NCBI RefSeq assembly: GCF_013001025.1
Contig: NZ_CP053021.1
Span: 3,748,001-3,812,000, forward strand
Length of the DNA stretch: 64,000 nucleotides
Direction: 5' to 3'
DNA from: Sphingobium yanoikuyae
Lineage (GTDB): Bacteria > Pseudomonadota > Alphaproteobacteria > Sphingomonadales > Sphingomonadaceae
In this document: positions 9,507-17,862 of the stretch, piece by piece
Position numbering within the stretch: position 1 is the stretch's first letter
Layout: every line of letters starts with the position of its first letter
Program-made: the position numbers and the translations under genes
Notes under the pieces: model-generated
The model's database searches: none
What the model was told of the DNA's origin: nothing
Seen by the model: only the letters and a program-made list of their open reading frames with translations

Positions 9507-10967
9507 ATGAACCGTCCCGATTTGATCCGTTTCCTCGCCCTGCCCCTGCTGGCCACCGCCGCCATCCCGGCCGTCGCGCAGCCCCCGGCCGTGACACCGA
9601 CCCAGAGCGCGCCGCCGGCCGGCCAGGTCGTGCTGCCCCCACCGATGGCGGTGATGCCCCCGCCCGTGCCGTTGCCCGCCCTGTCGCAGGCGCAGGATGA
9701 TTGGGCGAATGAATGGCTCAAGAGCGGCATGGCCGAAGGGCTGATGGCGCGCAGCAAGCCGACCGCGCCGATGCACGGCCAGCAATTGCTGAACGCATTG
9801 CTGGATCGCGGCCGCGCGCTCAGCACCGGCCGGGTCGATACCGCCGATTTCCTGGAGGTCTGGGCGCTGCGTCCCGCCGCCTTCGATCCGCGCCCCTCGC
9901 TCGCCAAGGCGATTGCCGAGGATCGGTTGCCGCAATGGGCGGCCAGCCTGACCCCGCCCTATTCGGGCTATGACGGGCTGCGCAAGGGCCTCGCCACCTA
10001 TGAGAAGATCCGTGACACCGGCGGCTGGCCCAGCCTGTCGGCCGGCGCCTCGGCCGATGTCGTGCGCGCCCGCCTGGCACTGGAGGACAAGAGCGTCACC
10101 GGCACCGAGCCGCTGACCGCCGCGCTGCAACGCGCGCAGCGCCGCTATGGCCTCAACCCCACCGGCCTGCTCGACGCGCGCACCCTGACCGCGCTCAACG
10201 TGTCGGTGGATGATCGCATCGCCGCGATCATGGCCAATATGGAACGCTGGCGCTGGATGCCGCGCGAATTGCCGGTCAACCGCGTCCAGGTGAACATCGC
10301 CGCCGCCGTGCTGACCGTGTTCCAGGGCGACGAACCCGTCACATCGATGCGCGCCGTCACCGGCAGCCCGACTAACCAGACACCGATGCTGTCGTCGAAC
10401 ATCCATTCCATCGTGGTCAATCCGCCCTGGAACGTGCCGATGTCGATCGCCAGGAAGGAACTGTTCCCCAAGGGCCGCGCAACCCTGGCCAAGCAGGGCT
10501 ACAAGATCGTGAAGACGCCCGAGGGCGGCGAGCGCATCGTCCAGCCCGCCGGCCCCAACAGCGCGCTCGGCCGGCTGAAGTTCGATTTCAACAATCCCTT
10601 CGCCGTCTATCTGCACGACACGCCTTCGCGCGGGAAATTCTCCAGCTATGACCGGCTTGCCAGCCATGGCTGCATCCGCCTGGAAAAGCCGGTATCGCTG
10701 GCCGAACTCATGGTGGCGAGCGATCCCAGCCTGTCGGGCCAGATCCAGAGCCTGATCGACACCAACAAGACCCAGCGCGTGTCGCTGCCCTCGCAGGTCG
10801 CGGTCTATCTGCTCTACTGGACCGCCTTTGCCAGCAGCAACGGCACCATGAACTTCCGCGCCGATCCCTATGATTGGGACAAGCTGCTGGCCCAGAAGAT
10901 CGAGGCCTCCAGCCGCCGCGTCGACCCCACTGCGGTCAATTCGACCGCCCCCGCAGCCAAGGACTGA
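9507..10967 (+). CDS. YcbB-type L,D-transpeptidase
   Basis: This 486-residue periplasmic enzyme should form 3-3 cross-links in peptidoglycan or attach proteins to it. A signal peptide (about 1-25, ending AVAQ) is followed by a Pro-rich linker, a helical region and a peptidoglycan-binding-like segment (ALQRAQRRYGLNPTGLLDARTLTALN). The YkuD catalytic domain follows, with YLHDTPSRGKFSSYDR and the signature SHGCIRLEKP, whose nucleophile is C389. Domain order matches LdtD/YcbB. The start is ATG 9507; a long open frame upstream is antisense to the deacetylase gene. A small lipoprotein gene follows after five bases. Confidence 0.93.
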   Translation: MNRPDLIRFLALPLLATAAIPAVAQPPAVTPTQSAPPAGQVVLPPPMAVMPPPVPLPALSQAQDDWANEWLKSGMAEGLMARSKPTAPMHGQQLLNALLDRGRALSTGRVDTADFLEVWALRPAAFDPRPSLAKAIAEDRLPQWAASLTPPYSGYDGLRKGLATYEKIRDTGGWPSLSAGASADVVRARLALEDKSVTGTEPLTAALQRAQRRYGLNPTGLLDARTLTALNVSVDDRIAAIMANMERWRWMPRELPVNRVQVNIAAAVLTVFQGDEPVTSMRAVTGSPTNQTPMLSSNIHSIVVNPPWNVPMSIARKELFPKGRATLAKQGYKIVKTPEGGERIVQPAGPNSALGRLKFDFNNPFAVYLHDTPSRGKFSSYDRLASHGCIRLEKPVSLAELMVASDPSLSGQIQSLIDTNKTQRVSLPSQVAVYLLYWTAFASSNGTMNFRADPYDWDKLLAQKIEASSRRVDPTAVNSTAPAAKD

Positions 10968-10972
10968 TCCCC

Positions 10973-11293
10973 ATGCGCCATTTTGCCCGCCCCCTGACCT
11001 TCGCCGCCCTGTCGGGCGCGCTGCTGCTTGCCGCCTGCGGCAAGAAGGAAGAGGAAGCCCCGGCGACCAATAATCTGGTCGAACCGCCGGTCGAGAATGT
11101 CATCGTGAACGAGCCGGAAGCGCTGCCGCCCGAGCCGGAAAATGTCGTTACCCCGACTCCGGCACCGCCGCCGTCCGTGTCGGAACAGCAACAGATTCTG
11201 GATGATGCCGAAGCCAGTGGCATGACCTCGCGCCTGCGCGAAAACGGCGAGGGGAGCCACGGAGCGGACGAAGCGGGCAATAGCAGCCTGTGA
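10973..11293 (+). CDS. Small acidic lipoprotein
   Basis: This 106-residue predicted lipoprotein has a lipobox LLAAC with the acylated cysteine at C22. The mature part is acidic and Pro/Glu/Val-rich, with low-complexity repeats of the type EPPVENVIVNEPEALPPEPENV, and then a short helix SEQQQILDDAEASGMTSRLRENG. It starts five bases after the YcbB-type transpeptidase gene and so is probably co-transcribed and may assist it. No family was recognised. A clear terminator hairpin follows within eight bases of the stop. Confidence 0.75.
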   Translation: MRHFARPLTFAALSGALLLAACGKKEEEAPATNNLVEPPVENVIVNEPEALPPEPENVVTPTPAPPPSVSEQQQILDDAEASGMTSRLRENGEGSHGADEAGNSSL

Positions 11294-11300
11294 CGAAGGG

Positions 11301-11324
11301 CGCCCCCGTCTTGGAGCGGGGGCG
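11301..11324 (+). terminator. Rho-independent terminator
   Basis: CGCCCCCG and CGGGGGCG form a perfect 8-bp stem with an 8-base loop, followed by the T-rich TTGATTTGTT. It ends the L,D-transpeptidase/lipoprotein pair just before the next gene. Confidence 0.8.
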
Positions 11325-11345
11325 TTGATTTGTTATAGACGGCAC

Positions 11346-12029
11346 ATGGATCGCCGCAAATTCACGAAGTTCGCTTTAAGCGGACTCGCCTTCTCGTTTT
11401 TGACCGATAGTGTTGGCAAGGCCGCACTGCCGGTAGCGCCTGAACCCGCGAACCGTCCTCCGGTTCCCGCGACTCCATCGGCCGCACCGATTTTTTCGCG
11501 CAAGCCCTATGCGCTGCTGCTGGAAGAGGCCAAGGCCGCGCTCGACCAGCATGCGCGCGACTTCACCCTGCGCGACCGCATCGCCATTGCCGACTTCAAT
11601 GCGCCGTCGAAGGAATTTCGCTTCCATATCGTCGACCTGATCGGTGGCCAGGCCAACAGCTATCTGGTATCGCACGGCCGCGGGTCCGATCCGGGCCATT
11701 CGGGCTGGCTGCAGAGTTTTTCCAACGAGCCCAATTCGCTCGCCAGTTCGTCGGGCGCCTACAAGACGCTGACCGTCTATGATGGCCAGCATGGCCGTTC
11801 GATGCGGCTGGCTGGGCTCGATCCGCAGAACAACAATGCCGAAATGCGCGCCATCGTCATCCATGGCGCCGACTATGTCAGCGAGGACCATGTCGCCGCC
11901 TGGGGCAAGTGCGGCCGTAGCGAGGGCTGTTTCGCGCTCGCCCGCCACATGGTGCCGCAGGTATTGGGCATGCTGGGGCCGGGCCGTATGGTCTATGCCA
12001 ACAAGATTACCGGCATGGTCGAAGCCTGA
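11346..12029 (+). CDS. Murein L,D-transpeptidase catalytic domain family protein (YkuD_2 type)
   Basis: The 227-residue protein matches the YkuD_2 family of predicted murein L,D-transpeptidases. The catalytic region has VIHGADYVS (H163) and GRSEGCFAL (S182, C185), equivalent to the HxxG/SxGC motifs of YkuD enzymes. Upstream it has LVSHGRGSDPG and the SSSGAYKT strand. The N-terminus MDRRKFTKFALSGLAFSF contains an RRKF pair and a weak hydrophobic stretch, so Tat export is possible. It is unrelated at sequence level to the YcbB-type enzyme 380 bases upstream. ATG 11346 is preferred over the TTG 21 bases before it. Confidence 0.88.
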   Translation: MDRRKFTKFALSGLAFSFLTDSVGKAALPVAPEPANRPPVPATPSAAPIFSRKPYALLLEEAKAALDQHARDFTLRDRIAIADFNAPSKEFRFHIVDLIGGQANSYLVSHGRGSDPGHSGWLQSFSNEPNSLASSSGAYKTLTVYDGQHGRSMRLAGLDPQNNNAEMRAIVIHGADYVSEDHVAAWGKCGRSEGCFALARHMVPQVLGMLGPGRMVYANKITGMVEA

Positions 12030-12035
12030 CCGGCA

Positions 12036-12066
12036 AAGGCCCCGCCCGGACCGCCGGGCGAGGCCT
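12036..12066. terminator. Bidirectional terminator-like hairpin
   Basis: AAGGCCCCGCCCGG pairs with CCGGGCGAGGCCT across an ACCG loop with one mismatch. It lies between convergent genes ending at 12029 and 12075. The T-run is weak. Confidence 0.65.
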
Positions 12067-12074
12067 CTTCATGC

Positions 12075-12800
12075 TCAGCCGGCCTTGACGCCGCTCAGCG
12101 CCTGGGCGGCAGGCTTGTTCGACGCATCGACCGAACCGTCGGCCAGCATCGCCTTGCTCATCGTCGCCGCTTCGGTCTTGAGCGCGGCATCATCGGTCGC
12201 CTGGCTGGCGCCGATCAGCGCCGACAGCAGGATATTCTTCGTCACCGGATCGGCCGCATTGGCCGCCGCCGACTTGCGGGCCAGGCCCAGCGCTTCCTGA
12301 TAGAGCGGCGCGGAGCCGGCCTTGTCCTGCGCGCCCAGCTTCTGGTTGCCCAGCTGGATCAGGATACCGGCCAGGATGTTGCGGCTGGTGGCATCGGCGG
12401 GCTTGGCCTCCACCACCTTGCGCCAGTGCGGCAGGGATTCGCCATAAAGCGCGATCACCTTGTCCATCTTGCCGAGCGCGCCCTGGGCAGCGGCATCGGC
12501 ATAAAGCGCGTTGGCGAGGAAATTGACATTGTCGATCTTGGTCGGGTCGACCTCCACCGCGGTGCGGATGGCGGGCATCGCCGCCTCATATTTGGTTGCG
12601 GCGGTGGCATTGTCGCCCGCCTGCAGCGCGGTCTGGCCGGCGGTGAAATCGGTCACCGCCTGGTTGAAGGCGTTGATCTGTTCGGGGGTCATCTGGCCGG
12701 CGGCGGGGGCAGCGCTGGCTGCCGGGGCATCCTGTGCCAGGGCCGGTGCGGCGAGGGTGGAAAGGGCAAGAAAGGCAGGAACCAAAAGGCGGGACTGCAA
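12075..12800 (-). CDS. Secreted TPR-like repeat protein
   Basis: This periplasmic protein of about 241 residues was not assigned to a named family. After a signal peptide (to about PALAQ, residue 22) it has an Ala-rich linker, then helical repeats. TPR-like patterns are visible: FTAGQTALQAGDNATAATKYEAAMPAIR, ALYADAAAQGALGKMDKVIALYGESLPHWRKVV, and GNQKLGAQDKAGSAPLYQEALGLARK. It probably mediates protein-protein contacts in the periplasm. I chose TTG 12800 (reading QSRLLVPAF...) because GGGAGA lies eight bases upstream and there is no ATG near the signal peptide. A hairpin lies just upstream. Confidence 0.75.
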   Translation of the reverse strand: MQSRLLVPAFLALSTLAAPALAQDAPAASAAPAAGQMTPEQINAFNQAVTDFTAGQTALQAGDNATAATKYEAAMPAIRTAVEVDPTKIDNVNFLANALYADAAAQGALGKMDKVIALYGESLPHWRKVVEAKPADATSRNILAGILIQLGNQKLGAQDKAGSAPLYQEALGLARKSAAANAADPVTKNILLSALIGASQATDDAALKTEAATMSKAMLADGSVDASNKPAAQALSGVKAG

Positions 12801-12833
12801 GGTCAGGGTCTCCCTGGTCGTTGATCCAATGTG

Positions 12834-12856
12834 GCGGATGCAGTCAGGGCATCCGC
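12834..12856 (-). terminator. Hairpin between the ATP12 gene and the TPR-like gene
   Basis: GCGGATGC and GCATCCGC form a perfect 8-bp stem with a 7-base loop. It could end the crcB-to-ATP12 operon or sit in the leader of the next gene. There is no T-run. Confidence 0.45.
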
Positions 12857-12898
12857 CAACACAAGAATGAACGAACGAGCGGTCCCGTTCCCAGCCCC

Positions 12899-13594
12899 CT
12901 AGGCTCGTGCCATCCCGCAAAAGGCTCGACCCACGGCAAACTCGCCCGCGCGGCGCGCCGAACGGGCCAGCGCTTCGGCATCCTCGCCCCATTGTTCGGC
13001 CTGCCAGCGCTCGTCGATCTCGGCCGCTTCCCATACGGAATCTGCGTCGAACGCCTCTTCCAGCACCGCCAGGCCGCAGACCAGCGAGCCGCTCAAGGTC
13101 ACCAGCCGCGACAAGCCGGCCAGGGTGAAGGGATCCAGTCCGTCCACCGCCGCCGCCAGCCGTTCCAGCGTCGCGTCGGGCTGGGCGACATGGATGATGC
13201 CCTGGGTGGTGACGAAGGCAACGTCGTAGCGGGCGCGCGCCCAGTCGAGCAGCGGATCCCAGGCCGCCGCCTGACGCGCGACGAACGCCTCAGGCCCCTC
13301 GGCCCGATAGCAGAGCATGTCGGTGCCGCCATATTCGGCGATGTCGGCCGCGAATTTCGCGCGGTTGCCGGCGATATGGTCGATCGCGGCATTGGCGAGG
13401 CCGGTGAAGGCCATCGTCGCGGGATCGACCGTCTCGCCCTGGTCGCGCCATTCCTGCGCCACCGCCTCTGCCAGCACCGCATTGGGCAGCGCCAGTTCAG
13501 CGCGGGCCGGCGTGCGCACCGGGCGGCCATCCAGCCGGATCGCGAAACCGGCTTCGACCGGCTCGACCGTCACATCCTTGTAGAAACGCTTCAC
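12899..13594 (-). CDS. ATP12-family F1-ATPase assembly chaperone
   Basis: The 231-residue protein is an alphaproteobacterial ATP12 homologue. Mitochondrial ATP12 binds the F1 alpha subunit before assembly, and the bacterial proteins are thought to do the same. Family features are MKRFYKDVTVEP at the start, the FAIRLDGRPVRTPARAELALPN segment, VAQEWRDQGETVDPATMAFTGLANAAID, the TDMLCYRAEGPEAFVARQAAAWDPLL helix, and the TLSGSLVCGLAVLE core. It is the last gene of a tightly overlapping minus-strand operon and overlaps the preceding gene by four bases. Confidence 0.93.
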   Translation of the reverse strand: MKRFYKDVTVEPVEAGFAIRLDGRPVRTPARAELALPNAVLAEAVAQEWRDQGETVDPATMAFTGLANAAIDHIAGNRAKFAADIAEYGGTDMLCYRAEGPEAFVARQAAAWDPLLDWARARYDVAFVTTQGIIHVAQPDATLERLAAAVDGLDPFTLAGLSRLVTLSGSLVCGLAVLEEAFDADSVWEAAEIDERWQAEQWGEDAEALARSARRAGEFAVGRAFCGMARA

Positions 13595-13845
13595 GGGCGG
13601 CTCCGCTTGAACAGGGCCAGCATCAGGCGCGGCACGATGATGAACTGGAACAGGCCGGCGACGACCATGATCAGGCCGAACGCCTTGGCCTTGTCACCCT
13701 GTACCCAGGAAAAGCGCTGCATGATCGCCAGGAAACCGAACATGACGAGGAAGGCACCCGACAGGCGGAACAGGCCAAGCGCGAAATGGCGCTGGCGCGC
13801 AATCTTCTCCGGGTCGACCGGCGGAATGGGAGGCATGTCGTTCAT
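13591..13845 (-). CDS. Small two-helix membrane protein
   Basis: This 84-residue protein has a proline-rich cytoplasmic start (MPPIPPVDPEKIARQRHF) and two hydrophobic helices (about 23-44 and 55-76), then a basic tail FKRSRP. No family was recognised. Its start overlaps the HAD phosphatase stop and its stop overlaps the ATP12 start, by four bases each, so all three are translationally coupled. A role near the ATP synthase is possible from context only. Confidence 0.75.
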   Translation of the reverse strand: MNDMPPIPPVDPEKIARQRHFALGLFRLSGAFLVMFGFLAIMQRFSWVQGDKAKAFGLIMVVAGLFQFIIVPRLMLALFKRSRP

Positions 13846-14501
13846 GGCGCGTCGATATGGCGGCGCAACTCATCGCTGTCCATCGCCACCGCATGGGCGC
13901 CGGCCTGCACCAGTTCGGCCGGCGCATGATAGCCCCAGCCGACGCCGATCGCGCGGGTACCGGCGGCCAGCCCCATGTCGATGTCGAAATGGGTATCGCC
14001 GATCATCACCGTGGTTTCGGGCACCGCGCCCGCCTCCGCCATCGCCTGCAGCAGCATCGACGGGTGCGGCTTGGACGGGTGGCGATCGGCGGTCTGCAGG
14101 GTCACGAAATGATGGGCCAGATCATGATGGGCCAGACACAGGTTGAGGCCGCGATCGGACTTGCCGGTGGCCACGCCCAGCAGCCAGCCATCACCGTCCA
14201 GCGCCCGCACCAGCTCAGCCATGCCGGGATAGAGCGGTTCGGACACGGCATTGGCGCTGCGCAGGGCGTGGAAGGCAGCCTTGTAGCGATCGGTTAGCAA
14301 CTGATGATAGTCGGGCTCCGCATCGGGCAGCAGCCGCGCCATCGCATGAGGCAGCGACAGGCCGACGATCGACAGGATCGCCAGCCGATCGGGCGGCACC
14401 AGCTTCTCGCCCTCGAAGGCATGGGCCATCGCGGTGCAGATGCTGTGCTGGCTATCGACCAGCGTGCCGTCGCAATCGAAGACGGCAAGGCGGTTGCTCA
14501 T
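13842..14501 (-). CDS. HAD-superfamily phosphatase (phosphoglycolate phosphatase-like)
   Basis: This 219-residue subfamily IA haloacid-dehalogenase hydrolase probably removes phosphate from a small metabolite. Motif I DCDGTLVDS has the nucleophile D9 and acid/base D11. Motif II is in GVATGKSDRG, motif III is the Lys in HPSKPHPSML, and motif IV is MIGDTHFDIDM with the metal-binding aspartates. A helical cap lies between motifs I and II. It resembles Gph/PpaX-type enzymes, but the substrate is unproven. It lies 11 bases after the pseudouridine synthase gene and overlaps the next gene by four bases. Confidence 0.9.
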   Translation of the reverse strand: MSNRLAVFDCDGTLVDSQHSICTAMAHAFEGEKLVPPDRLAILSIVGLSLPHAMARLLPDAEPDYHQLLTDRYKAAFHALRSANAVSEPLYPGMAELVRALDGDGWLLGVATGKSDRGLNLCLAHHDLAHHFVTLQTADRHPSKPHPSMLLQAMAEAGAVPETTVMIGDTHFDIDMGLAAGTRAIGVGWGYHAPAELVQAGAHAVAMDSDELRRHIDAP

Positions 14502-14512
14502 GCCCCCGCCCC

Positions 14513-15877
14513 TTATTTCTCGCCGCGACCGCGCCGCTCGCCGCGCCTGCCCTTGCGGATCTGCTTGGCATGGGCGCGGGCCGCTTTCTTCTCGTCCTCG
14601 CGGGTCGGCGTCCGGTCGATCTCGTCATCCAGCGGCATGTCGCCCAGCGACAGGTCGAAGCCCAGCGCAATCAGGCTGTTGAGGAAATGTTCGGGCAGTT
14701 CCGCCTTCATGTCGATGCGGCCGCCATCGGGATGATCGACGCGGATGCGGCGGGCATGGAGGTGCATCTTGCGGCTGATCGATCCCGACAGGAAACTGTC
14801 CTTGCCGCCATATTTGCCGTCGCCGACCAGCGGATGGCCGATCGCCGCCATATGGACGCGCAACTGGTGGGTGCGGCCGGTATAGGGCTGCAACTCGACC
14901 CAGGCGGCACGATTGCCGGCGCGCTCGATCACGCGATAGCGGGTGCGAGCGGGCAGGCCCTCTTCCTCGTCCACATGCATCTTCTCGCCGCCGGTGCCCG
15001 GCTGCTTGGTGATCGGCAGTTCGATCATGCCATCGTCGATGCTGGGCACGCCGATGACGATCGCCCAATAGACTTTCCGCGCGGTGCGGCTGGAAAAGGC
15101 CTTGGCGAAATGCGCGGCCGAACGGCTGGAGCGGGCGAGCAGCAGTGCGCCCGACGTATCCTTGTCGAGGCGATGGACCAGCTTGGGCCGGGATTCCGCG
15201 TCGAAGATCAGCCCGTCGAGCAGCCGGTCGACATGCTCGTCGGTCTTGGTCCCGCCCTGGGTGGCGAGGCCCGGCGGCTTGTTGATGACGATCGCCTGCT
15301 TGTCGCGGTGGATCACCATGTCCTGGACATAGGCGATCTCGTCCTCGGTCAGGTCGATGACGCGGACGCGCTTGGGCTTGTCGGCCGCCGCCGCCTTGGG
15401 CTCGGCCGGCGGCACGCGGATCATCTGACCTTCGGCGATGCGATCGCCCGGCGCGGCGCGGGCGCCATCGACACGCAACTGGCCGGTACGCGACCAGCGC
15501 GACACGATGTTGAAGCCGACATCGGGCAAATGCCGCTGGAACCAGCGATCGAGGCGGATGCCGTCATCATCGGCCTGCACCCGATATTGCCGCACGTCCA
15601 GGCTGACGCCCTTGGCCGGATTGGGCTTGGCCGCGACCGCCGGGGCCGGTGCCGCCGCCTTGGCGACGGGGGCCTTGGTGCGGGGCTTGGCAGCGGGCTT
15701 GCCCCCTGGCTTGGTGCCGGGCTTGAACGGCCGATCGCCATCCTGCTTGCGCGCGCTTGCCGCCTTGGCGCCGCCACGGGCGCGACCGGGCGCGCCGCTG
15801 CGCCCTGCTGGCTTGCTACCGCCGGGCTTGCCGCCCCGTGCCGGACCGCCGGATTTGCCGGGAGGACGCCCCTTCAT
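14513..15877 (-). CDS. RluA-family pseudouridine synthase with long basic N-terminus
   Basis: This 454-residue enzyme should isomerise uridine to pseudouridine in 23S rRNA (RluC/RluD type). An S4-like RNA-binding segment (GIRLDRWFQRHLPDVGFNIVSRWSRTGQLRVDG) precedes the catalytic domain, which holds HRLDKDTSG with the catalytic aspartate near residue 238. The conserved PYTGRTHQLRVHMAAIGHPLVGD block follows. Residues 1 to about 95 are an Ala/Lys/Pro/Gly/Arg-rich, probably disordered extension, and the C-terminus ends in a second basic run. Length exceeds the usual 300-330 residues for this reason. It overlaps crcB by four bases. Confidence 0.92.
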   Translation of the reverse strand: MKGRPPGKSGGPARGGKPGGSKPAGRSGAPGRARGGAKAASARKQDGDRPFKPGTKPGGKPAAKPRTKAPVAKAAAPAPAVAAKPNPAKGVSLDVRQYRVQADDDGIRLDRWFQRHLPDVGFNIVSRWSRTGQLRVDGARAAPGDRIAEGQMIRVPPAEPKAAAADKPKRVRVIDLTEDEIAYVQDMVIHRDKQAIVINKPPGLATQGGTKTDEHVDRLLDGLIFDAESRPKLVHRLDKDTSGALLLARSSRSAAHFAKAFSSRTARKVYWAIVIGVPSIDDGMIELPITKQPGTGGEKMHVDEEEGLPARTRYRVIERAGNRAAWVELQPYTGRTHQLRVHMAAIGHPLVGDGKYGGKDSFLSGSISRKMHLHARRIRVDHPDGGRIDMKAELPEHFLNSLIALGFDLSLGDMPLDDEIDRTPTREDEKKAARAHAKQIRKGRRGERRGRGEK

Positions 15878-16260
15878 GCCGCAACACTCCGCATAACCGT
15901 AAGACCCAGCGCCAGCGCGGCCACAGCGCCGACCAGCGAGAAGAGCGCATAGCCGAGCGCCAGGCCGATCTGGCCGCGCTCGATCATCAGCATCGTCTCC
16001 AGGCTGAAGGAGGAAAAGGTGGTGAAACCGCCCAGCACGCCAACGCCGAGCAGCAACCGCATCGGTTCGCCCGACGCCGTGCTGCCACGCGCCAGCCATC
16101 CGGCAAGCAGCCCCATGGCGAAACCGCCGATCAGATTGGCGGCAAAAGTGCCCCAGGGCCAGGCCGCGCCGGGCGCCATCTGCCCGGCGAACCGCCCCAG
16201 CAGATAGCGCAGCGCCGCGCCAACCGCGCCGCCGCCCATAACAAGGAAGATATTGGTCAT
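15874..16260 (-). CDS. crcB: Fluoride ion channel
   Basis: CrcB (Fluc) is a small dual-topology channel that exports fluoride and protects the cell from it. The 128-residue protein has four predicted helices, the pore motif GFTTFSSFS at 78-86 with its conserved Phe and Ser residues, the GRFAG loop and the conserved Asn of the AANLIGG helix (about 42). It is a single copy, consistent with a dual-topology homodimer. It is the first gene of the operon and overlaps the pseudouridine synthase gene by four bases. I saw no fluoride-riboswitch signature in the 44 bases upstream. Confidence 0.95.
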   Translation of the reverse strand: MTNIFLVMGGGAVGAALRYLLGRFAGQMAPGAAWPWGTFAANLIGGFAMGLLAGWLARGSTASGEPMRLLLGVGVLGGFTTFSSFSLETMLMIERGQIGLALGYALFSLVGAVAALALGLTVMRSVAA

Positions 16261-16304
16261 GATTGTCGCCCTATCGCGATTCCGCCAAAGGGGAAAGGAC
16301 GCAT

Positions 16305-17267
16305 TCAGGCGGCGATGCTGGCCTCTGCCGGGACGGGACGGCGATGGGCGGCGATGCAACTCAGCACCGAGAGGATCACCAACACGAATGCCGTGCCCTC
16401 CAAGGGCGTCGGCAGCCGCGCTTCCCAGATGAAACCATAGAGCAGGGCAAAGCCGGTTTCGAACAGGATCATCTGTCCCACCATGGTCAGCGGCAGCAGC
16501 CGGGTCATGCGATTCCACAGCGCATTGCCGACGATCGAGGCAAACAGAGCGACAGCGATCACGACAGCCGCAAAGCGGGTCCAGTCGGCCGCATCATGCG
16601 TGCCACTGCCCAGCCACGGCACCAACGGCAGGAACAGCAGCGCCTGCGCGCCGGTGGCAAGGCCGATCAGGAAATTCCAGTCCTGCGACGTGATACCGTC
16701 CATCCGCCGCAGCCAATGGGCATTGCCGATCGCAAAGGCGGTCCAGGAAATCAGCGCCCCGACCGCGCAGGCAAAGCCGATGATCCGCGTCGCCACCGCG
16801 CCCCCGCCCGGCATGACGATCGCCTGCCAGCCGATGCACAGCGCACCCGCGACACAAAGCAGCAGCGACGGCGCCAGATGCCGCAGCGACACCGCGCCGG
16901 CCTGCCGGCTGCCAACGATGGTCACCGCCACCGGCAGGAAGCCGACCACCAGTGAGGTCATGGCAATGCCCCCCATCTGCACCGCGCTCACCAGCAGCAC
17001 ATAATAAAAGAGGTTCCCCGCCAGTGCGAGCCAGGCCAGCGCCCACAATATGCGCGGCGTCAGCAGCGGCCGGATCGCCCGCCAGCGCGGCGCAACCAGC
17101 AGCACGGACATCAGCCCATAGGCCAGATAACGGCCGATCGCCTGTTCAAGCGGACTGAAGCCGGGCACGATCTCCGGCGCCAGGAATACAAGGCCCCAGA
17201 GCGCCCCGGCCCCCATGCCGCAAAAGATGCCGGCCAGGATCGCGCCGGATGCTCGTGACTGGTTCAT
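16305..17267 (-). CDS. DMT-superfamily (EamA) exporter
   Basis: This 320-residue protein has about ten predicted membrane helices in two EamA repeats, as in drug/metabolite transporters that export amino acids or related metabolites. The first repeat begins around GIFCGMGAGALWGLVFL and the second around GFACAVGALISWTAFAIGN. It is divergent from an Lrp/AsnC-type regulator across about 100 bases with a perfect 12-bp palindrome. This is the usual arrangement for an amino-acid exporter controlled by its own Lrp-family protein. The substrate is unknown. Confidence 0.88.
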   Translation of the reverse strand: MNQSRASGAILAGIFCGMGAGALWGLVFLAPEIVPGFSPLEQAIGRYLAYGLMSVLLVAPRWRAIRPLLTPRILWALAWLALAGNLFYYVLLVSAVQMGGIAMTSLVVGFLPVAVTIVGSRQAGAVSLRHLAPSLLLCVAGALCIGWQAIVMPGGGAVATRIIGFACAVGALISWTAFAIGNAHWLRRMDGITSQDWNFLIGLATGAQALLFLPLVPWLGSGTHDAADWTRFAAVVIAVALFASIVGNALWNRMTRLLPLTMVGQMILFETGFALLYGFIWEARLPTPLEGTAFVLVILSVLSCIAAHRRPVPAEASIAA

Positions 17268-17338
17268 GCTCGCATTCCGCCTGTCGAAAATTCAGGTGAC
17301 GGGAAATATCATCATCGACATGAGAAAGGCGCTCTTGA

Positions 17339-17350
17339 TTGACCGGTCAA
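17339..17350. promoter_or_regulatory. Palindromic operator between exporter and Lrp-family genes
   Basis: TTGACCGGTCAA is a perfect 12-bp palindrome, 20 bases upstream of the regulator start and about 70 bases from the exporter start. It is a plausible binding site for the adjacent Lrp/AsnC protein. Confidence 0.5.
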
Positions 17351-17370
17351 ATGCAACAATTACTCATTTC

Positions 17371-17844
17371 ATGAGCCAGACCACCAAGATCGACCATTTC
17401 GACCGGGCGATTCTACGCCTGATCCAGCGCGACACCCGCATGCCCCAGCGCGCGATTGCCGAGGCGGTCAACCTGTCGACCGCCGCCGTGCAGCGCCGCA
17501 TCGCCGCGATGGAGCGCAGCGGCGTGATCGTGCGCAATGTCGCGATCGTCGATCCTGATCAGGTGGGCCTGGGCGTCACATCGATCGTCGAGGTCAATCT
17601 GGTCGATGAAAAGGCGGCGCGCGTCGACAAGGCCAAGCAATTGTTCCGCGACGCGCCCGAAGTGCAGCAATGCTATTATGTCACCGGCGGCCGCAGCTTC
17701 ATCATGCTGATCGTCGCGCCCGACATGCGCAGTTACGAAGCGATCACCCGCCGCCTGTTCGCGGAAAATGAATCGGTCGCCAGCTATCACAGCTATCTGG
17801 CGCTCAACCGGGTGAAGGCGGGCATGGAACTGGTCATTCCCTGA
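17371..17844 (+). CDS. Lrp/AsnC-family transcriptional regulator
   Basis: The 157-residue regulator has an N-terminal winged helix-turn-helix (DRAILRLIQRDTRMPQRAIAEAVNLSTAAVQRRIAAMERSG, about 11-51) and a C-terminal RAM ligand-binding domain. The RAM part contains VDEKAARVDKAKQLFRDAPEVQQCYYVTGGRSFIMLIVAPDM. Such proteins form octamers and respond to amino acids. ATG 17371 (MSQTTKIDHF) is chosen because it gives the usual start of the HTH domain; the open frame runs on upstream. It probably controls the divergent EamA exporter. Confidence 0.93.
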   Translation: MSQTTKIDHFDRAILRLIQRDTRMPQRAIAEAVNLSTAAVQRRIAAMERSGVIVRNVAIVDPDQVGLGVTSIVEVNLVDEKAARVDKAKQLFRDAPEVQQCYYVTGGRSFIMLIVAPDMRSYEAITRRLFAENESVASYHSYLALNRVKAGMELVIP

Positions 17845-17862
17845 TCCGTGCGCCCCTTCGGC

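Noticed and set aside
16261..16304. Fluoride riboswitch before crcB
   Set aside because: The 44-base spacer has none of the conserved fluoride-riboswitch segments.
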